64,000 bases of DNA from an uncultured Alphaproteobacteria bacterium (lineage in GTDB: Bacteria; Pseudomonadota; Alphaproteobacteria; RF32; CAG-239). Shown here piece after piece: positions 33,177 to 42,758 of this stretch. The stretch covers positions 1 to 64,000 of the forward strand of contig CALYAX010000009.1 of NCBI GenBank assembly GCA_944393665.1, given 5' to 3'. Position numbers and translations under genes: made by a program. The notes under the pieces were generated by a model. It had not been told where the DNA came from and searched no databases. It saw only the letters and a list, made by a program, of their open reading frames with translations. Position 1 is the stretch's first letter. Each line of letters starts with the position of its first letter.

Positions 33177-33401
33177 AAATATTCCGTGCGGCGGGGCAGA
33201 TATTTCTGCCCCGTTTTTTATCCCGCCTGCCAAACACGGAAAAAAGCTCAAAAAAAAGCCGCCTGAACGGCGAATTCCGCTCGCCTGCGAGGCCTCCTCT
33301 ATAGACCAGCCGACATCTAAGCGCCCTGCTTTAAATACTTCTCCGATCTTTCGGCGCATTTCCATACGCTGCGTATAAATAAATTTTTCTAAAATTCTCA
33401 T
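33168..33401 (-). pseudogene. Broken or very short Xre-like HTH ORF behind RNA element A
   Basis: ATG 33399-33401 follows GGGAG at good spacing. The product has MRRKIGEVFKAGRLDVGWSI and EEASQASGIRR, the first helices of an Xre-type HTH. It then runs through a weak hairpin with eight T (about 33247-33275) and into sequence antisense to the terminator at 33192. The frame stays open to 33168, but the last 35 residues look non-coding. Probably a truncated regulator or a leader-type ORF. Confidence 0.4.
33192..33219 (+). terminator. Terminator of the membrane-protein gene
   Basis: CGGGGCAGA and TCTGCCCCG arms, then six T, 16 bp after the stop. Confidence 0.88.
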
Positions 33402-33430
33402 ATTCTAAACTCCCTATTGGTTTTGGTTAA

Positions 33431-33532
33431 ACAAAACCACCTTTCCGAATTTGAAAAGGTGGGGAGTTCATAACTGCTCTATAACAGTCCGGGTTATTCG
33501 TCACGCAAACGTGCTTATATCCCCGGCTCCCC
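33431..33532 (-). ncRNA. Riboswitch-like RNA element, copy A, with overlapping terminator
   Basis: Minus-strand folding: P1 GGGGAG (33527-33532) with CTCCCC (33461-33466); P2 CCGGG/CCCGG; internal loop GATATAAG opposite ACGAATAA; P3 CACG-TTTG-CGTG; hairpin ACTG-TTATAGAG-CAGT. A terminator (CCACC/GGTGG arms, T-rich tail) shares two bases with P1, then the short HTH ORF begins. A GGAGTGT/ACACTCC hairpin lies just upstream (33541-33575). Confidence 0.68.
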
Positions 33533-33789
33533 AATATCAAGGAGTGTTAATTATAGAGAGGAGTTATGACACTCCGCAGCCCATCTCTGAACTGCGAAAA
33601 TTATTTTAACAGAAATAAGTTAATTTGCAATTAAATTTCTCTCTTTCCAATCGTTTCGCCTTAACCCGGTCTTTCCGCTCCTGCCGGTCCCCGGCCCGTC
33701 CGGAAATTTCAATATGAAAAAACCGCCGGGCCAATGGAGATTTCTCTAACCTCCCCGGCCCCGCGGCTCTTTTTAAAAACCACCAGCTT

Positions 33790-36177
33790 TTACTGGCGCA
33801 GTTCGGCACCAACCTTTTTACCGACCTCGACAATGACTTTCTGCATCAGAACCTCAATATCCTTATCGGTAAAGGTATTCTCAACCGGCTGAAAAGTAAT
33901 TGACAAAGCCAGCGATTTTTTGCCCTCCGGCAGGTTTTCGCCCTCATAGACGTCAAACACCCGCACGTCGCTGATATGGTTGCGGTCGGCGTTGCGCGCC
34001 GCAGCAATCACATCAGTGGCCTTGACATCTTTGTTCATCACAAAAGCCAAATCCTTGTCCACCGGCTGGAATTGTGATAATTCCAGCTTTTTCCTGGCTT
34101 TATCGCGGTTGCCGCGCGGCAGCGGAATATTGTCCAGCACCACTTCAAAAGCAACCACCCGCTGCTTAATTCCCAGCTTCTTCAAAACCGCCGGATGCAG
34201 CTCGCCAAAATAGGCAATCACATTTTTGCCGAGGCGCAAAGCCCCGCTGCGCCCGGGATGATAATATTCCGGCGCGTCAAGGCTGATTTGCGCCGAATCA
34301 TACGGCCCGTTCGCCGCGGCAATCGCAGCCAGCGCATCAGCTTTGGCATCAAAAACATCATAAGCCCGCTCCTCGCCATACCATGATTTTTTCGAGATAT
34401 TGCCCGAGCGGATACCGGCGGCAACCAGATTTTGCTCACCCGGTTTGCGGCCGTAAAACTCCGGCCCCACTTCAAACAGCGCCACATTGGAATATCCGCG
34501 GGCAATATTATTCTTCAGCCCCAGCAGCAGATTAGGCAGAACCGACGGCCGCATTTCATTCAAATCCGCAGCAATCGGGTTAATCAGCAAAATCGGCTCC
34601 TGCCCCTTGCGGAAACTGTCGGCAATTTTGGAATCCGTAAAACTCCAGGTCACCGTTTCCAGCATTCCGCGGGCAGCCAGTTCGTGCTTAACCGTCACCG
34701 CGCGGCGCTGTGCGGCGCTCAGCGTCTGCTTGGGGAACTTGTCATGTGGCAGGGATTCGGCCGGAATTGAATCCAGTCCGATCATGCGCACCACTTCTTC
34801 CACCAAATCATGCTCGCCTTCAATATCGCCGCGCCAGGTCGGAGAAACCGCTTTGATTTTGCCGTTTTCTTCGGAGGTTACAAAGCCGAGATGATTCAAA
34901 ATCTCCACAATTTTATCTTTGGAAACTTCCATGCCGATAAAATCTTTCAGCCGTTCGGGACGGATATAAGCAACCCGCGGCTCAACCTCTTCATTCCCGG
35001 CCATCTCAATTTCCGACGCCTCACCGCCGCAAATTTCCAAAATCATTTGCGTCGCATAATCAGACCCCAAGACATTGGATTTGGGATCTACCCAGCGTTC
35101 ATAGCGGTAACGGGAGTCCGAATCAATCTGAAAATGGCGTCCGGTGCGGGCAATACATTCCGGCGCAAACAAAGCGCACTCCAAAAAGACATTCGTTGTT
35201 TCCGGCGAAACGCCTTTTTCCGCACCGCCCATAATACCGCCCAAGCATTGAATTCCCGCGCTGTCACAGATGCCCAGCGACTGCTCGTCCAGCTCATATT
35301 CCCTGCCTTCCAGCGAAACAAATTTTTCCTTGTCTTTCGCCATGCGCACGCAAATATCGCCGTTAAGCTTGTCTGCATCAAAAACATGCAGCGGCCGCGC
35401 CAAATCATAATTGATATAGTTGGTCACATCAACCAGCGGCGAAATCGAATGCAGCCCGATAGCCGCCAGACGGTCTTTCATCCACTTCGGGGTTTCGGCC
35501 TTGTTATTCACGCCTTTGATATACCGTCCCACATAAGTCGGGCAGGCTTTAAAATCTTCAACCTTTACTTTAACCGGGCTTTTGAAACTGCCGTTTTTCT
35601 TTAAAATATTCAACGGCTTCAATTGACCCAGGCCGGCAGCGGCCAAATCGCGGGCTATGCCGCGCACGCCCAGGCACTCCGCCCGGTTCGGCGTAATTGA
35701 AATCTCAATCACCGGATCAATTGCCAAAACTTCGGCCGCCGGCTTGCCGATAACGGTATCAGCCGGCAATTCGATAATCCCGTTATGGTCTTCGCCAATG
35801 CCCAGCTCTTTTTCCGAACACATCATGCCGAAACTTTCCACGCCGCGGATTTTACCGACTTTAAGCGCCTCATTATAGCAGGGAATAACGGTTCCCACCG
35901 GCGCAAAAATGCCTTTCAGTCCCTGTTTGCAGTTGGGAGCCCCGCAGACAACCTGCAGCTTTTCTTTTCCGGTATTGACTGTCAACAGCCCCAAATGATC
36001 AGAATCCGGGTGGCGTTCATAAGTTTCAACTTCTGCTGTAACAAAACCGTCTAACCCTTTGGCAGGATTAAAAACTTCCTCCACTTCCAGACCGATTTTA
36101 GTCAGGGTTTCCGCAATCTCGTCAACACTTGCGTTGGTATCAAGATGCTCTTTAAGCCAGCTTATCGTAAATTTCAT
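33790..36177 (-). CDS. pheT: Phenylalanyl-tRNA synthetase beta chain
   Basis: 795 residues, the normal length. It starts [20 protein letters not shown]; the tRNA-binding (EMAP) domain has GVESFGMMCSEKELGIGEDH, and the B3/B4 editing domain and B5 follow (LGGIMGG, SRYRYERWVDP). The C-terminal ferredoxin-like anticodon-binding domain ends SITFQPVENTFTDKDIEVLM. It pairs with pheS (TAATG overlap) to make the (alpha-beta)2 enzyme. Confidence 0.95.
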   Translation of the reverse strand: MKFTISWLKEHLDTNASVDEIAETLTKIGLEVEEVFNPAKGLDGFVTAEVETYERHPDSDHLGLLTVNTGKEKLQVVCGAPNCKQGLKGIFAPVGTVIPCYNEALKVGKIRGVESFGMMCSEKELGIGEDHNGIIELPADTVIGKPAAEVLAIDPVIEISITPNRAECLGVRGIARDLAAAGLGQLKPLNILKKNGSFKSPVKVKVEDFKACPTYVGRYIKGVNNKAETPKWMKDRLAAIGLHSISPLVDVTNYINYDLARPLHVFDADKLNGDICVRMAKDKEKFVSLEGREYELDEQSLGICDSAGIQCLGGIMGGAEKGVSPETTNVFLECALFAPECIARTGRHFQIDSDSRYRYERWVDPKSNVLGSDYATQMILEICGGEASEIEMAGNEEVEPRVAYIRPERLKDFIGMEVSKDKIVEILNHLGFVTSEENGKIKAVSPTWRGDIEGEHDLVEEVVRMIGLDSIPAESLPHDKFPKQTLSAAQRRAVTVKHELAARGMLETVTWSFTDSKIADSFRKGQEPILLINPIAADLNEMRPSVLPNLLLGLKNNIARGYSNVALFEVGPEFYGRKPGEQNLVAAGIRSGNISKKSWYGEERAYDVFDAKADALAAIAAANGPYDSAQISLDAPEYYHPGRSGALRLGKNVIAYFGELHPAVLKKLGIKQRVVAFEVVLDNIPLPRGNRDKARKKLELSQFQPVDKDLAFVMNKDVKATDVIAAARNADRNHISDVRVFDVYEGENLPEGKKSLALSITFQPVENTFTDKDIEVLMQKVIVEVGKKVGAELRQ

Positions 36178-37283
36178 TATCTTACTCCCCCGTTTCCGCT
36201 TAATCCGCCGGTCATTGAAGCCATATCCAGCGGCGTAAATCCATAATGTTTCAACCAGCGGACATCTGATTCAAAAAATGTCCGCAAATCCGGGATACCG
36301 TATTTGAGCATCGCCAGACGGTCCAAACCCAATCCAAAAGCAAATCCCTGATATTTATCAGGATCAATTCCCCCGGCGCGCAAAACATTGGGATGCACCA
36401 TACCGCAGCCCAAAATTTCAAGCCAATCGGTACCGGCGCCGATTTTCAGCTCGTTCTTGGTCTTTTTGCAGCCGATATCCATCTCCGCCGATGGCTCGGT
36501 AAACGGGAAAAATGACGGCCGGTACCGGACCGGAATCTCGTCCAGCTCAAAAAACGCTTTAATAAAATTATACAAACAGCCCTTCAGATGCGCCATCGTA
36601 ATATTGGTATCAATCACCAAACCCTCAATCTGGTGGAACATTGGGGTATGGGTGGCATCATAGTCCGACCGGTAGGTGCGTCCGGGCGCAATCACGCGGA
36701 TGGGCGGCTGCTGTTTTTCCATCGTCCGGATCTGCACCGGAGAGGTGTGGGTCCGCACAATGTAAGAGTCGTCAATATCCGTCGAGCCGTTGGCTTCCTT
36801 GGGCAGATAAAACGTATCGTGCATCTGCCGCGCCGGATGATTCGGCGGCAGGTTCAAAGCCGTAAAGTTATGAAAATCGTCTTCAATATCCGGCCCCTCG
36901 GCAACTTCAAAACCCATCTGCCCGAAAATGGCCACAACCTCTTCATAAATCTGGCTGACCGGATGAATCCGCCCTTGGTTTTCCGGTCGTACCGGCAGGG
37001 TAACATCAATCTTCTCCTGTGCCAGTTTGGCATTCAGCTCAGCGGCGGACAAAGCCTCTTTGCGCTCTTCCAGAGCCGTTTCAACCTCGGTTTTCAAAAT
37101 ATTAAGCTCGCGCCCGGCTTCTTTCCGCTCCTCCGGCGATAAAGTTCCCAGCGTTTTCATCATTTCGGTCACCCGGCCCTTTTTGCCGAGAACGGCAACG
37201 CGGACATCTTCAAGCTGCCGGATATCGGCTGCGGCTTGCACCTGAGCCACCAATTCGTTTTTCAAACTCTCCAAATTTTCCAT
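36177..37283 (-). CDS. pheS: Phenylalanyl-tRNA synthetase alpha chain
   Basis: 368 residues from ATG 37281-37283 ([11 protein letters not shown]), chosen over a longer frame from 37316 for the GGTGG site and family N-termini. The coiled-coil arm is followed by the class II core: [12 protein letters not shown] (motif 1 region), [21 protein letters not shown] and the motif 3 segment [10 protein letters not shown]. It lies downstream of rpmI-rplT in the usual order. Confidence 0.94.
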   Translation of the reverse strand: MENLESLKNELVAQVQAAADIRQLEDVRVAVLGKKGRVTEMMKTLGTLSPEERKEAGRELNILKTEVETALEERKEALSAAELNAKLAQEKIDVTLPVRPENQGRIHPVSQIYEEVVAIFGQMGFEVAEGPDIEDDFHNFTALNLPPNHPARQMHDTFYLPKEANGSTDIDDSYIVRTHTSPVQIRTMEKQQPPIRVIAPGRTYRSDYDATHTPMFHQIEGLVIDTNITMAHLKGCLYNFIKAFFELDEIPVRYRPSFFPFTEPSAEMDIGCKKTKNELKIGAGTDWLEILGCGMVHPNVLRAGGIDPDKYQGFAFGLGLDRLAMLKYGIPDLRTFFESDVRWLKHYGFTPLDMASMTGGLSGNGGVR

Positions 37284-37360
37284 TTTTCCACCATTTTGTT
37301 GTTTATGCACTGTCACAAAATCCGGTCCGGACCTTCAGCAACAGAATTTTTTTTAAAATA

Positions 37361-37400
37361 TAAAAGAGTCTTTCTCGATTCCTCAAGACGACTCTTTTAT
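37361..37400 (-). terminator. Terminator or attenuator between rplT and pheS
   Basis: ATAAAAGAGTC and GACTCTTTTAT arms on either side of an 18-nt loop, followed on the minus strand by a T/A-rich tail. No phenylalanine leader peptide is obvious. Confidence 0.6.
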
Positions 37401-37424
37401 ATCATTTGATAAGTTTTTTTCTTA

Positions 37425-37781
37425 TTAGTTTAAAGCAGCCTTTGCAGAATCTACCAGCTTGGCAAATGCCTGGGGCTCTTTAACAGCGATATCGGCCAGA
37501 ACTTTACGGTCGAGCTCAATACCAGCTTTGGTGAGCCCGCTCATAAATCGGGAATAGGTCATATCGTGCAGGCGGGTTGCAGCGTTAATACGCTGAATCC
37601 ACAAAGCGCGGAAACTTCTCTTTTTGGCCCGGCGGTCGCGATACGCATACTGCAGAGCTTTTTCAACTTTTTCAACGGCAACGCGGAAAACGTTCTTGGA
37701 ACGGCCGCGGTAGCCTTTAGCCATGTCCAAAACTTTTTTGTGACGGGCACGGGCGGTTACACCTCTTTTAATACGAGACAT
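37425..37781 (-). CDS. rplT: Ribosomal protein L20
   Basis: 118 residues. It starts [20 protein letters not shown] (basic extension into 23S rRNA), with [15 protein letters not shown] and [23 protein letters not shown] (landmark near 47-69). It is needed for early 50S assembly and, in many bacteria, represses its own operon. 11 bp after rpmI. The infC gene usually in front of rpmI is not present. Confidence 0.97.
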   Translation of the reverse strand: MSRIKRGVTARARHKKVLDMAKGYRGRSKNVFRVAVEKVEKALQYAYRDRRAKKRSFRALWIQRINAATRLHDMTYSRFMSGLTKAGIELDRKVLADIAVKEPQAFAKLVDSAKAALN

Positions 37782-37792
37782 CTATCTTCTCC

Positions 37793-37990
37793 CTACAAAT
37801 ATGGTAAAAATTGTTTAACAATCTGAACGTCAACGCTGGAAACCAGAGTTGTACCGCGAGCTTGTCTTTTCATTTTCTGGGTTTTGCAGAAGAGGCAGTG
37901 TCTCTTTTTAGCAAAGTTTCTTTTCAGCTTACCGGTTCCGGTGGCGCTGAAGCGTTTTTTCACCGCACTTTTGGTTTTTAATTTAGGCAT
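37793..37990 (-). CDS. rpmI: Ribosomal protein L35
   Basis: 65 residues. MPKLKTKSAVKKRFSATGTG is the family start; NFAKKRHCLFCKTQKMKRQA is followed by the C-terminal VVKQF-type end. AAAGGG precedes the ATG. First gene of rpmI-rplT here. Confidence 0.96.
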   Translation of the reverse strand: MPKLKTKSAVKKRFSATGTGKLKRNFAKKRHCLFCKTQKMKRQARGTTLVSSVDVQIVKQFLPYL

Positions 37991-38200
37991 TTTAATCCCT
38001 TTCTAAACTTAAATTTCACGGATTTTAAGGAGTCGCCAGGCATGCCAATTAGCCCGAACCACTCTGTTCAGCCGTGTTTATACACTTTAAACCTTGTAAA
38101 AGCAAGCACTTTTTTAGGATTTTTGGGTTGCTTTTTGAATTAATTTATATAAACTGACCGCCGACTAAAATTTTGTACAAATTATTAAAATCTCAATACC

Positions 38201-38674
38201 ATGATAACAGAAGAAAAAAATTTTCCATTGGATTTGGAAAAATTAAGTAAAAAAGTTCATCAGATTGACCCGGTTTTTATTCCGTACGATCACGTTAATC
38301 CGGCGCTGAATGTGCTTAATAATTACTTGTTTGTGCCCTTCTATCTTTCTGAAAGCCAGATGTCCGGAGAAATCAGACAAACTTTGGCCGAAGCTGTCCT
38401 AAAAGCCAATATTTTGCTGAATACCCGCCGCAACTACCTTAAACACGGAAAGCCCCTGTCAAACAGTCAGATCTTCTTTCGTTTTTGGGCCGCGGCTGTT
38501 ATCTCGCTGCCTTTCATAGCCATTAACTATGGGCTGTTTCTTCCTTTCGGAAATTTGCCGGCTTCATTGGCGGCTTTAGCTGTATTTTACGTTTTTACAC
38601 ACCGCAAGCTCAGTGAAGCCCTCAAAAATTATTCTTTAAATTCATCTTTTTATGTTCCCAAACATATAAGATAA
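38201..38674 (+). CDS. Hypothetical protein with two membrane segments
   Basis: 157 residues, not recognised. The N-terminal 90 residues are charged and helical; two hydrophobic segments follow (about 95-115 and 118-135: FWAAAVISLPFIAINYGLF and LPASLAALAVFYVF). The end is basic. No clear Shine-Dalgarno (AATACC before the ATG). A solitary gene closed by a terminator and convergent with lolD. Confidence 0.6.
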   Translation: MITEEKNFPLDLEKLSKKVHQIDPVFIPYDHVNPALNVLNNYLFVPFYLSESQMSGEIRQTLAEAVLKANILLNTRRNYLKHGKPLSNSQIFFRFWAAAVISLPFIAINYGLFLPFGNLPASLAALAVFYVFTHRKLSEALKNYSLNSSFYVPKHIR

Positions 38675-38706
38675 AAAAATCCCGGCCGTAACGCCGGAAT
38701 TTTTTT
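38673..38706. terminator. Terminator shared by 38201 gene and lolD
   Basis: A-run, CCCGGC, a 6-nt loop, GCCGGA and a T-run. Symmetric, so useful in both directions. Confidence 0.75.
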
Positions 38707-38720
38707 TACTAAAAGCATTT

Positions 38721-39458
38721 CTAATAAAAATTCTTAGCCGCCGTTTTCACCGCCGCAGCTGCAACAGCTCCCGTTTCCACCAGCTTGCCGTCTTCCAGCC
38801 GGACGCGGCGGTCCATGGCGTCGGCCAGTTCAAAGTTATGCGTCGCAACCAGAGCCGACAGCCCGGTTTCCTTAACAATGCCCAGCAGCTCGGCAAAAAC
38901 CGTTTCCGAAGTCTTTGGATCAAGATTTCCGGTCGGTTCATCAGCCAGCAGAAGTTTTGGGGTATTGGCCAAGGCCCGGGCGATTGCCACCCGCTGCTGC
39001 TCGCCGCCGGAAAGCTCGGCCGGACGGTGTTTGAGCCGTTTTTCCAGCCCCAGCCGTTTCAACAGCCATTCTCCCTTTTCCCGCGCCTGTTTCTGGCTTA
39101 CACCGGCAATCAGCTGCGGCAGCATCACATTTTCGGTTGCGTCAAAATCTGCCAGCAGATTGTGATACTGATACACAAACCCCAGATAATCGCGCCGCAT
39201 GGCCGTCCGCAGACCGTCACCCATTTTGCTGCATTTCAGCCCGTCCAGATAAATTTCGCCTTTGGTCGGCTTTTCCAACAATCCGGCAATTTGCAGCAAA
39301 GTCGATTTTCCGGAACCGGAAGGGCCTACCAGCGCCACAATCTCGCCTTTTTTGATTTCCAGATCCACGCCGCGCAAAACCTCCAGTTTCTGGGTGCCTT
39401 GTTTAAAACTGCGATAAACGCCTTGTAATTCCAAAGTCGGGGTTTGTTCACTACTCAT
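38721..39458 (-). CDS. lolD: Lipoprotein-releasing ABC transporter ATPase
   Basis: 245 residues from ATG 39456-39458 (MSSEQTPTLEL), which overlaps the lolC end by 8 bp. Walker A GPSGSGKST, the Q-loop VYQYHNLL, signature LSGGEQQRVAIARAL, Walker B LLLADEPTGNLD and the H-loop ATHNFELA are all present. With LolC/E it powers transfer of lipoproteins from the inner membrane to LolA. Confidence 0.93.
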   Translation of the reverse strand: MSSEQTPTLELQGVYRSFKQGTQKLEVLRGVDLEIKKGEIVALVGPSGSGKSTLLQIAGLLEKPTKGEIYLDGLKCSKMGDGLRTAMRRDYLGFVYQYHNLLADFDATENVMLPQLIAGVSQKQAREKGEWLLKRLGLEKRLKHRPAELSGGEQQRVAIARALANTPKLLLADEPTGNLDPKTSETVFAELLGIVKETGLSALVATHNFELADAMDRRVRLEDGKLVETGAVAAAAVKTAAKNFY

Positions 39459-40698
39459 AACGCAACGCCTCCACCGGATCAAATTTTGCCGCCCGGTATG
39501 CCGGGTACAAAGTGGCCAAAAACGACAACAACAACGCGATCAATGTCACCACAATGACCTCCGCCGGATCTACCCGCGCCGGCAGCTGCGACAGAAAATA
39601 AATTTCCGCTGAAAATAAATCGCGTCCTGTCAATTGCTGCAAAAATTGGCGGATACTTTCGATATTGTAACAGAACAACAGCCCCAAAGCCACGCCGATA
39701 GCCGTTCCGACCACGCCGATAAATGCTCCGTCCAGAAAAAATATCCGCATAATCATTCCTTTGGTCGCACCCATCGTCCGCAGCACCGCAATATCGCGCC
39801 CTTTATCCTTCACCAGCATAATCAGTCCCGTAATAATATTAAACGCTGCCACCAGAATAATCAGCGTCAAAATCAAAAACATCACATTGCGTTCCACGTC
39901 AATCGCGTTAAAAAAGGCCGCATTGGTCTGCTTCCAGTCATAAACATAGGCAGCGCCGCCCACACTCGCCTCAATCGTTTTGCGCACCGGTTTAAGCATT
40001 TCTTCCTTATCCAGCGTCACATCAATATGGGTCACCGCTCCCGGCAGCCCGAAATACTTTTGCGCAGCCTCCAGCGGCATAAAAATAAAGTTGGAATCAT
40101 ACTCAAACATACCGACTTCAAACGTGCCGATAACCTGATAAGACTTCATCCGGGGCACGGTTCCGAAAGCGGTCACCTTGCCGTTGGGAGAAATCAAAGT
40201 CACTTTATCGCCCGGCACAACCCCCATTTTAGTCGCCAGGCGGATACCCATAATGACATTGTCACCCTCAAAATCTTTAAGATCGATATTTTTCAAACTG
40301 TCTTTGAGAATTTTTTTCTTCACCAAATCCTCGGCACGGATACCGCGGATCATCGCTCCTTCGGCAGCTTTTCCGGCAGTCACCAGCAATTGGTTTTCAA
40401 TCATCGGAATAGCCTGTTGAACGTGCTTAATCGCCGCAATATCGCCCAGCGCTTCCTGATAGTTGTTAAACGGATACCCGACCGGCGCCATTATCCCGAT
40501 ATGGCCGTTAATCCCCAATATCCGGGACAACAGCTCATGGCGGAACCCGTTCATCACGCTCATGACAATTATCAGAGTAGCCACTCCCAGCGCAATTCCG
40601 GTAAAAGCAAAACCGGTAATCACCGAGATAAAGCCTTCCTTGCGTTTGGCGTGCAGATAGCGCCCGGCCGCTAAACGTTCAAACTTAGAAAAAAACAT
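39451..40698 (-). CDS. lolC: Lipoprotein-releasing ABC transporter permease
   Basis: 415 residues, FtsX/MacB-type topology: one helix near residue 25 (SVITGFAFTGIALGVATLIIVMSVMNG, landmark), a large periplasmic domain with VTAGKAAEGAMIRGI, then three helices from about 275 and the end VTLIALLLSFLATLYPAYRA-AKFDPVEALRYE. As in other alphaproteobacteria, a single LolC/E-type permease probably forms a homodimer with LolD. Confidence 0.92.
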   Translation of the reverse strand: MFFSKFERLAAGRYLHAKRKEGFISVITGFAFTGIALGVATLIIVMSVMNGFRHELLSRILGINGHIGIMAPVGYPFNNYQEALGDIAAIKHVQQAIPMIENQLLVTAGKAAEGAMIRGIRAEDLVKKKILKDSLKNIDLKDFEGDNVIMGIRLATKMGVVPGDKVTLISPNGKVTAFGTVPRMKSYQVIGTFEVGMFEYDSNFIFMPLEAAQKYFGLPGAVTHIDVTLDKEEMLKPVRKTIEASVGGAAYVYDWKQTNAAFFNAIDVERNVMFLILTLIILVAAFNIITGLIMLVKDKGRDIAVLRTMGATKGMIMRIFFLDGAFIGVVGTAIGVALGLLFCYNIESIRQFLQQLTGRDLFSAEIYFLSQLPARVDPAEVIVVTLIALLLSFLATLYPAYRAAKFDPVEALRYE

Positions 40699-40911
40699 TT
40701 ACACTTCTCCATTCCTATCTGCATTTATAGTGGTTTTATGTCCCAAAGACAACAATTCAAACCATAATGTGTATAACATAGTCTTCAATTAGTGAAATAC
40801 GATATTCGGTAAAAAATTTCGTCCACCCTCTTTAATTATATATTGATTAATCCTGAAAATTGATGTAATCTGAAAGAAGTTCCGGAATAGTAAATTATTG
40901 GAGAAACCATC

Positions 40912-42078
40912 ATGAAAAAAATTTTTTATGTATTTACTGCATTAATTGCTGCCGCTTTGCCGGCTCAAGCCCGGTTCTCCGATTATCCCTCATCTCCCGC
41001 AGCTGTTCCGGAACTTTCATTTAAAATCGCGGGCATTTATTGGCTCCCTGATTATCTTAAAGACAACATAGACTCCAACCATCGCACCGATACCGCTCCC
41101 GACAATTCCGGCGACCGCCAGGACCTGACCTGTTCGGTTTACGGCGGATGTCTGGGAACCCCCGCCAACACAACCTGTACTGAAAATTTTTTTGTTGATG
41201 GAAAAAACTGTTACAAATCCTGCTCCTGCAAATCCGGATATATCCGCGTCAATTCTTCCGACATCTGCCGAGGGTGTTACAATCCTTGCGACGGCCTGGC
41301 GGACAAAGCTCCTTGCACCTATGGCTGCCAAAAGAACTACACAGCCTGCCAATCCAAATGCGAAACCTGCTATCCTGACAACTGCCGCAACCGGACCGCC
41401 GTTTCTGAAGGAAGTTACGGCTGCAAAACCTTTTTTGCCGACTGCCCGACAAAATGTCAGACCGCCTATACCGATAACTGTCACATCCGCACCGCAGTAT
41501 CAACACCCTATGGCTGTGAAAAGTATTTCAGCGACTGTTCTTCCAAATGCGAAAAAGCCTATCCTGACAACTGCCGGAACTACGCCTCCAAGCCATCGGT
41601 ATCTTCCTGCGCCAACGGCTGCGCCCAAGGCAAAACCTATTCCGACTGCCCTTCCAAATGTTCTGTTGGCTGCAAGGCCAGCTGTGAAACCTGCTGGCAC
41701 CTGAGCTCCGACCACCTCAGCTGTATTGCAGACAGCTGCCCGTCCGGCTATACCGCCGGCTTAACCAATTGCAATGCCCAAACTTACCCCGCAGGTTGGA
41801 CTTATAGTTCCGGCGGCTGCTCCGGAAATAACACCTGCGGAAAATGCACCGCCAAAAGCTGCACCTCCGGCTTTACCGCGGGTCTGGGCAATTGCAGCGG
41901 AAAAACCAGCCCGGCAGCAGTTTATTGGAAATTTTCTTCCAACGGCTATTCCGGAAATAATATCTGCGGCAAATGTACGGAAATGACCTGCAGTGAGAAA
42001 AATGCCCTCTGCCCGGCCGGAACACTCAACCTCGATTACTATTACAGCAACGGAGCTCTCCGCTGCCTCATGAAATAA
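40912..42078 (+). CDS. Cys-rich repeat secreted protein (family member 2)
   Basis: 388 residues with a signal peptide (AALPAQARFS). After a short start shared with the genes at 1 and 62138 (IAGIYWLPDY, CSVYGGCLGTP, CYKSCSCKSGY) come three repeats of about 30 residues built on YGCxxxFxDCxxKCxxxYxDNC. A second repeat pair follows with GYTAGL-NC and NxCGKCT. I count about 43 Cys, so extensive disulfide bonding in the periplasm or outside the cell is likely. The next gene, 12 bp on, is also secreted. Function unknown. Confidence 0.8.
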   Translation: MKKIFYVFTALIAAALPAQARFSDYPSSPAAVPELSFKIAGIYWLPDYLKDNIDSNHRTDTAPDNSGDRQDLTCSVYGGCLGTPANTTCTENFFVDGKNCYKSCSCKSGYIRVNSSDICRGCYNPCDGLADKAPCTYGCQKNYTACQSKCETCYPDNCRNRTAVSEGSYGCKTFFADCPTKCQTAYTDNCHIRTAVSTPYGCEKYFSDCSSKCEKAYPDNCRNYASKPSVSSCANGCAQGKTYSDCPSKCSVGCKASCETCWHLSSDHLSCIADSCPSGYTAGLTNCNAQTYPAGWTYSSGGCSGNNTCGKCTAKSCTSGFTAGLGNCSGKTSPAAVYWKFSSNGYSGNNICGKCTEMTCSEKNALCPAGTLNLDYYYSNGALRCLMK

Positions 42079-42090
42079 AGGAGAAAACGC

Positions 42091-42711
42091 ATGAAAACTA
42101 TATTTTTGGCTGCTTTGCTGACATTAGCCGCATTCCCTGCCCGGGCTCAAAACTGCTCGACGCCTCCTACCTGTGCCTCTCTGGGTTTCATTTATACAGC
42201 GGCACAATGCGGATCTGTCGGAACCAAGTGCCCTTTCGATACGTCACTATATTTTTGTGAACATCCCAATCGTAACGCCGCAGTCGGAAACTATTTTTTT
42301 GAAGACTCAACCGTTTCAAGCAGTTCTTACGTCAACGGAAAAACCGCGATAGGCGTTGTAATAAAAGCACCTTCCAGCGGCAACCGCGGTGTCGTTGTCC
42401 ATAAAAACATGTATGCGTCCTCTTACTATGGAGCAGACAACTATTGCCGCGCGCTGACCGTACGGGGAATCATCGGCCGCTGGCGCCTGCCCACGGATTC
42501 AGAACTCTCGACCCTGGTGGGCAACAGCACCCTGCGCAGCAAATTGTCAACGCTCGGTTCAACCATAAAAACCGGCTCAGACGATTGGTACTGGTCCTGC
42601 ACTAACAAAGACTGGAGCCGGATTTACCTCCGCCGAGGAACAAACGTACAAGAACACACGACTAAAAGCGACACCACTAACCGTAACTACCTCTGCGTCG
42701 GCGAGTTCTAG
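42091..42711 (+). CDS. Secreted protein with DUF1566/Lcl-like domain
   Basis: 206 residues with a signal peptide (AAFPARAQN). CRALTVRGIIGRWRLPTDSE near residues 120-139 has the WRLPT-xEL motif of the Lcl/DUF1566 domain, found in extracellular C-type-lectin-like adhesins; the end YLCVGEF also fits. An N-terminal Cys cluster resembles the neighbour. It is probably co-transcribed with the Cys-rich gene and exported with it. Confidence 0.7.
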   Translation: MKTIFLAALLTLAAFPARAQNCSTPPTCASLGFIYTAAQCGSVGTKCPFDTSLYFCEHPNRNAAVGNYFFEDSTVSSSSYVNGKTAIGVVIKAPSSGNRGVVVHKNMYASSYYGADNYCRALTVRGIIGRWRLPTDSELSTLVGNSTLRSKLSTLGSTIKTGSDDWYWSCTNKDWSRIYLRRGTNVQEHTTKSDTTNRNYLCVGEF

Positions 42712-42717
42712 ACAAAC

Positions 42718-42747
42718 AAAAAAGCCCGGCACTTACCGGGCTTTTTT
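42718..42747. terminator. Terminator after the secreted pair
   Basis: AAAAAAGCCCGG and CCGGGCTTTTTT arms with a 6-nt loop; also faces the end of the gene at 42759. Confidence 0.9.
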
Positions 42748-42758
42748 ATATATTTTGT

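Noticed and set aside
40912..42078. Antisense frames across the Cys-rich gene (e.g. 41017-41484)
   Set aside because: Open only because of the skewed codon composition of the repeats; no signals, no family.
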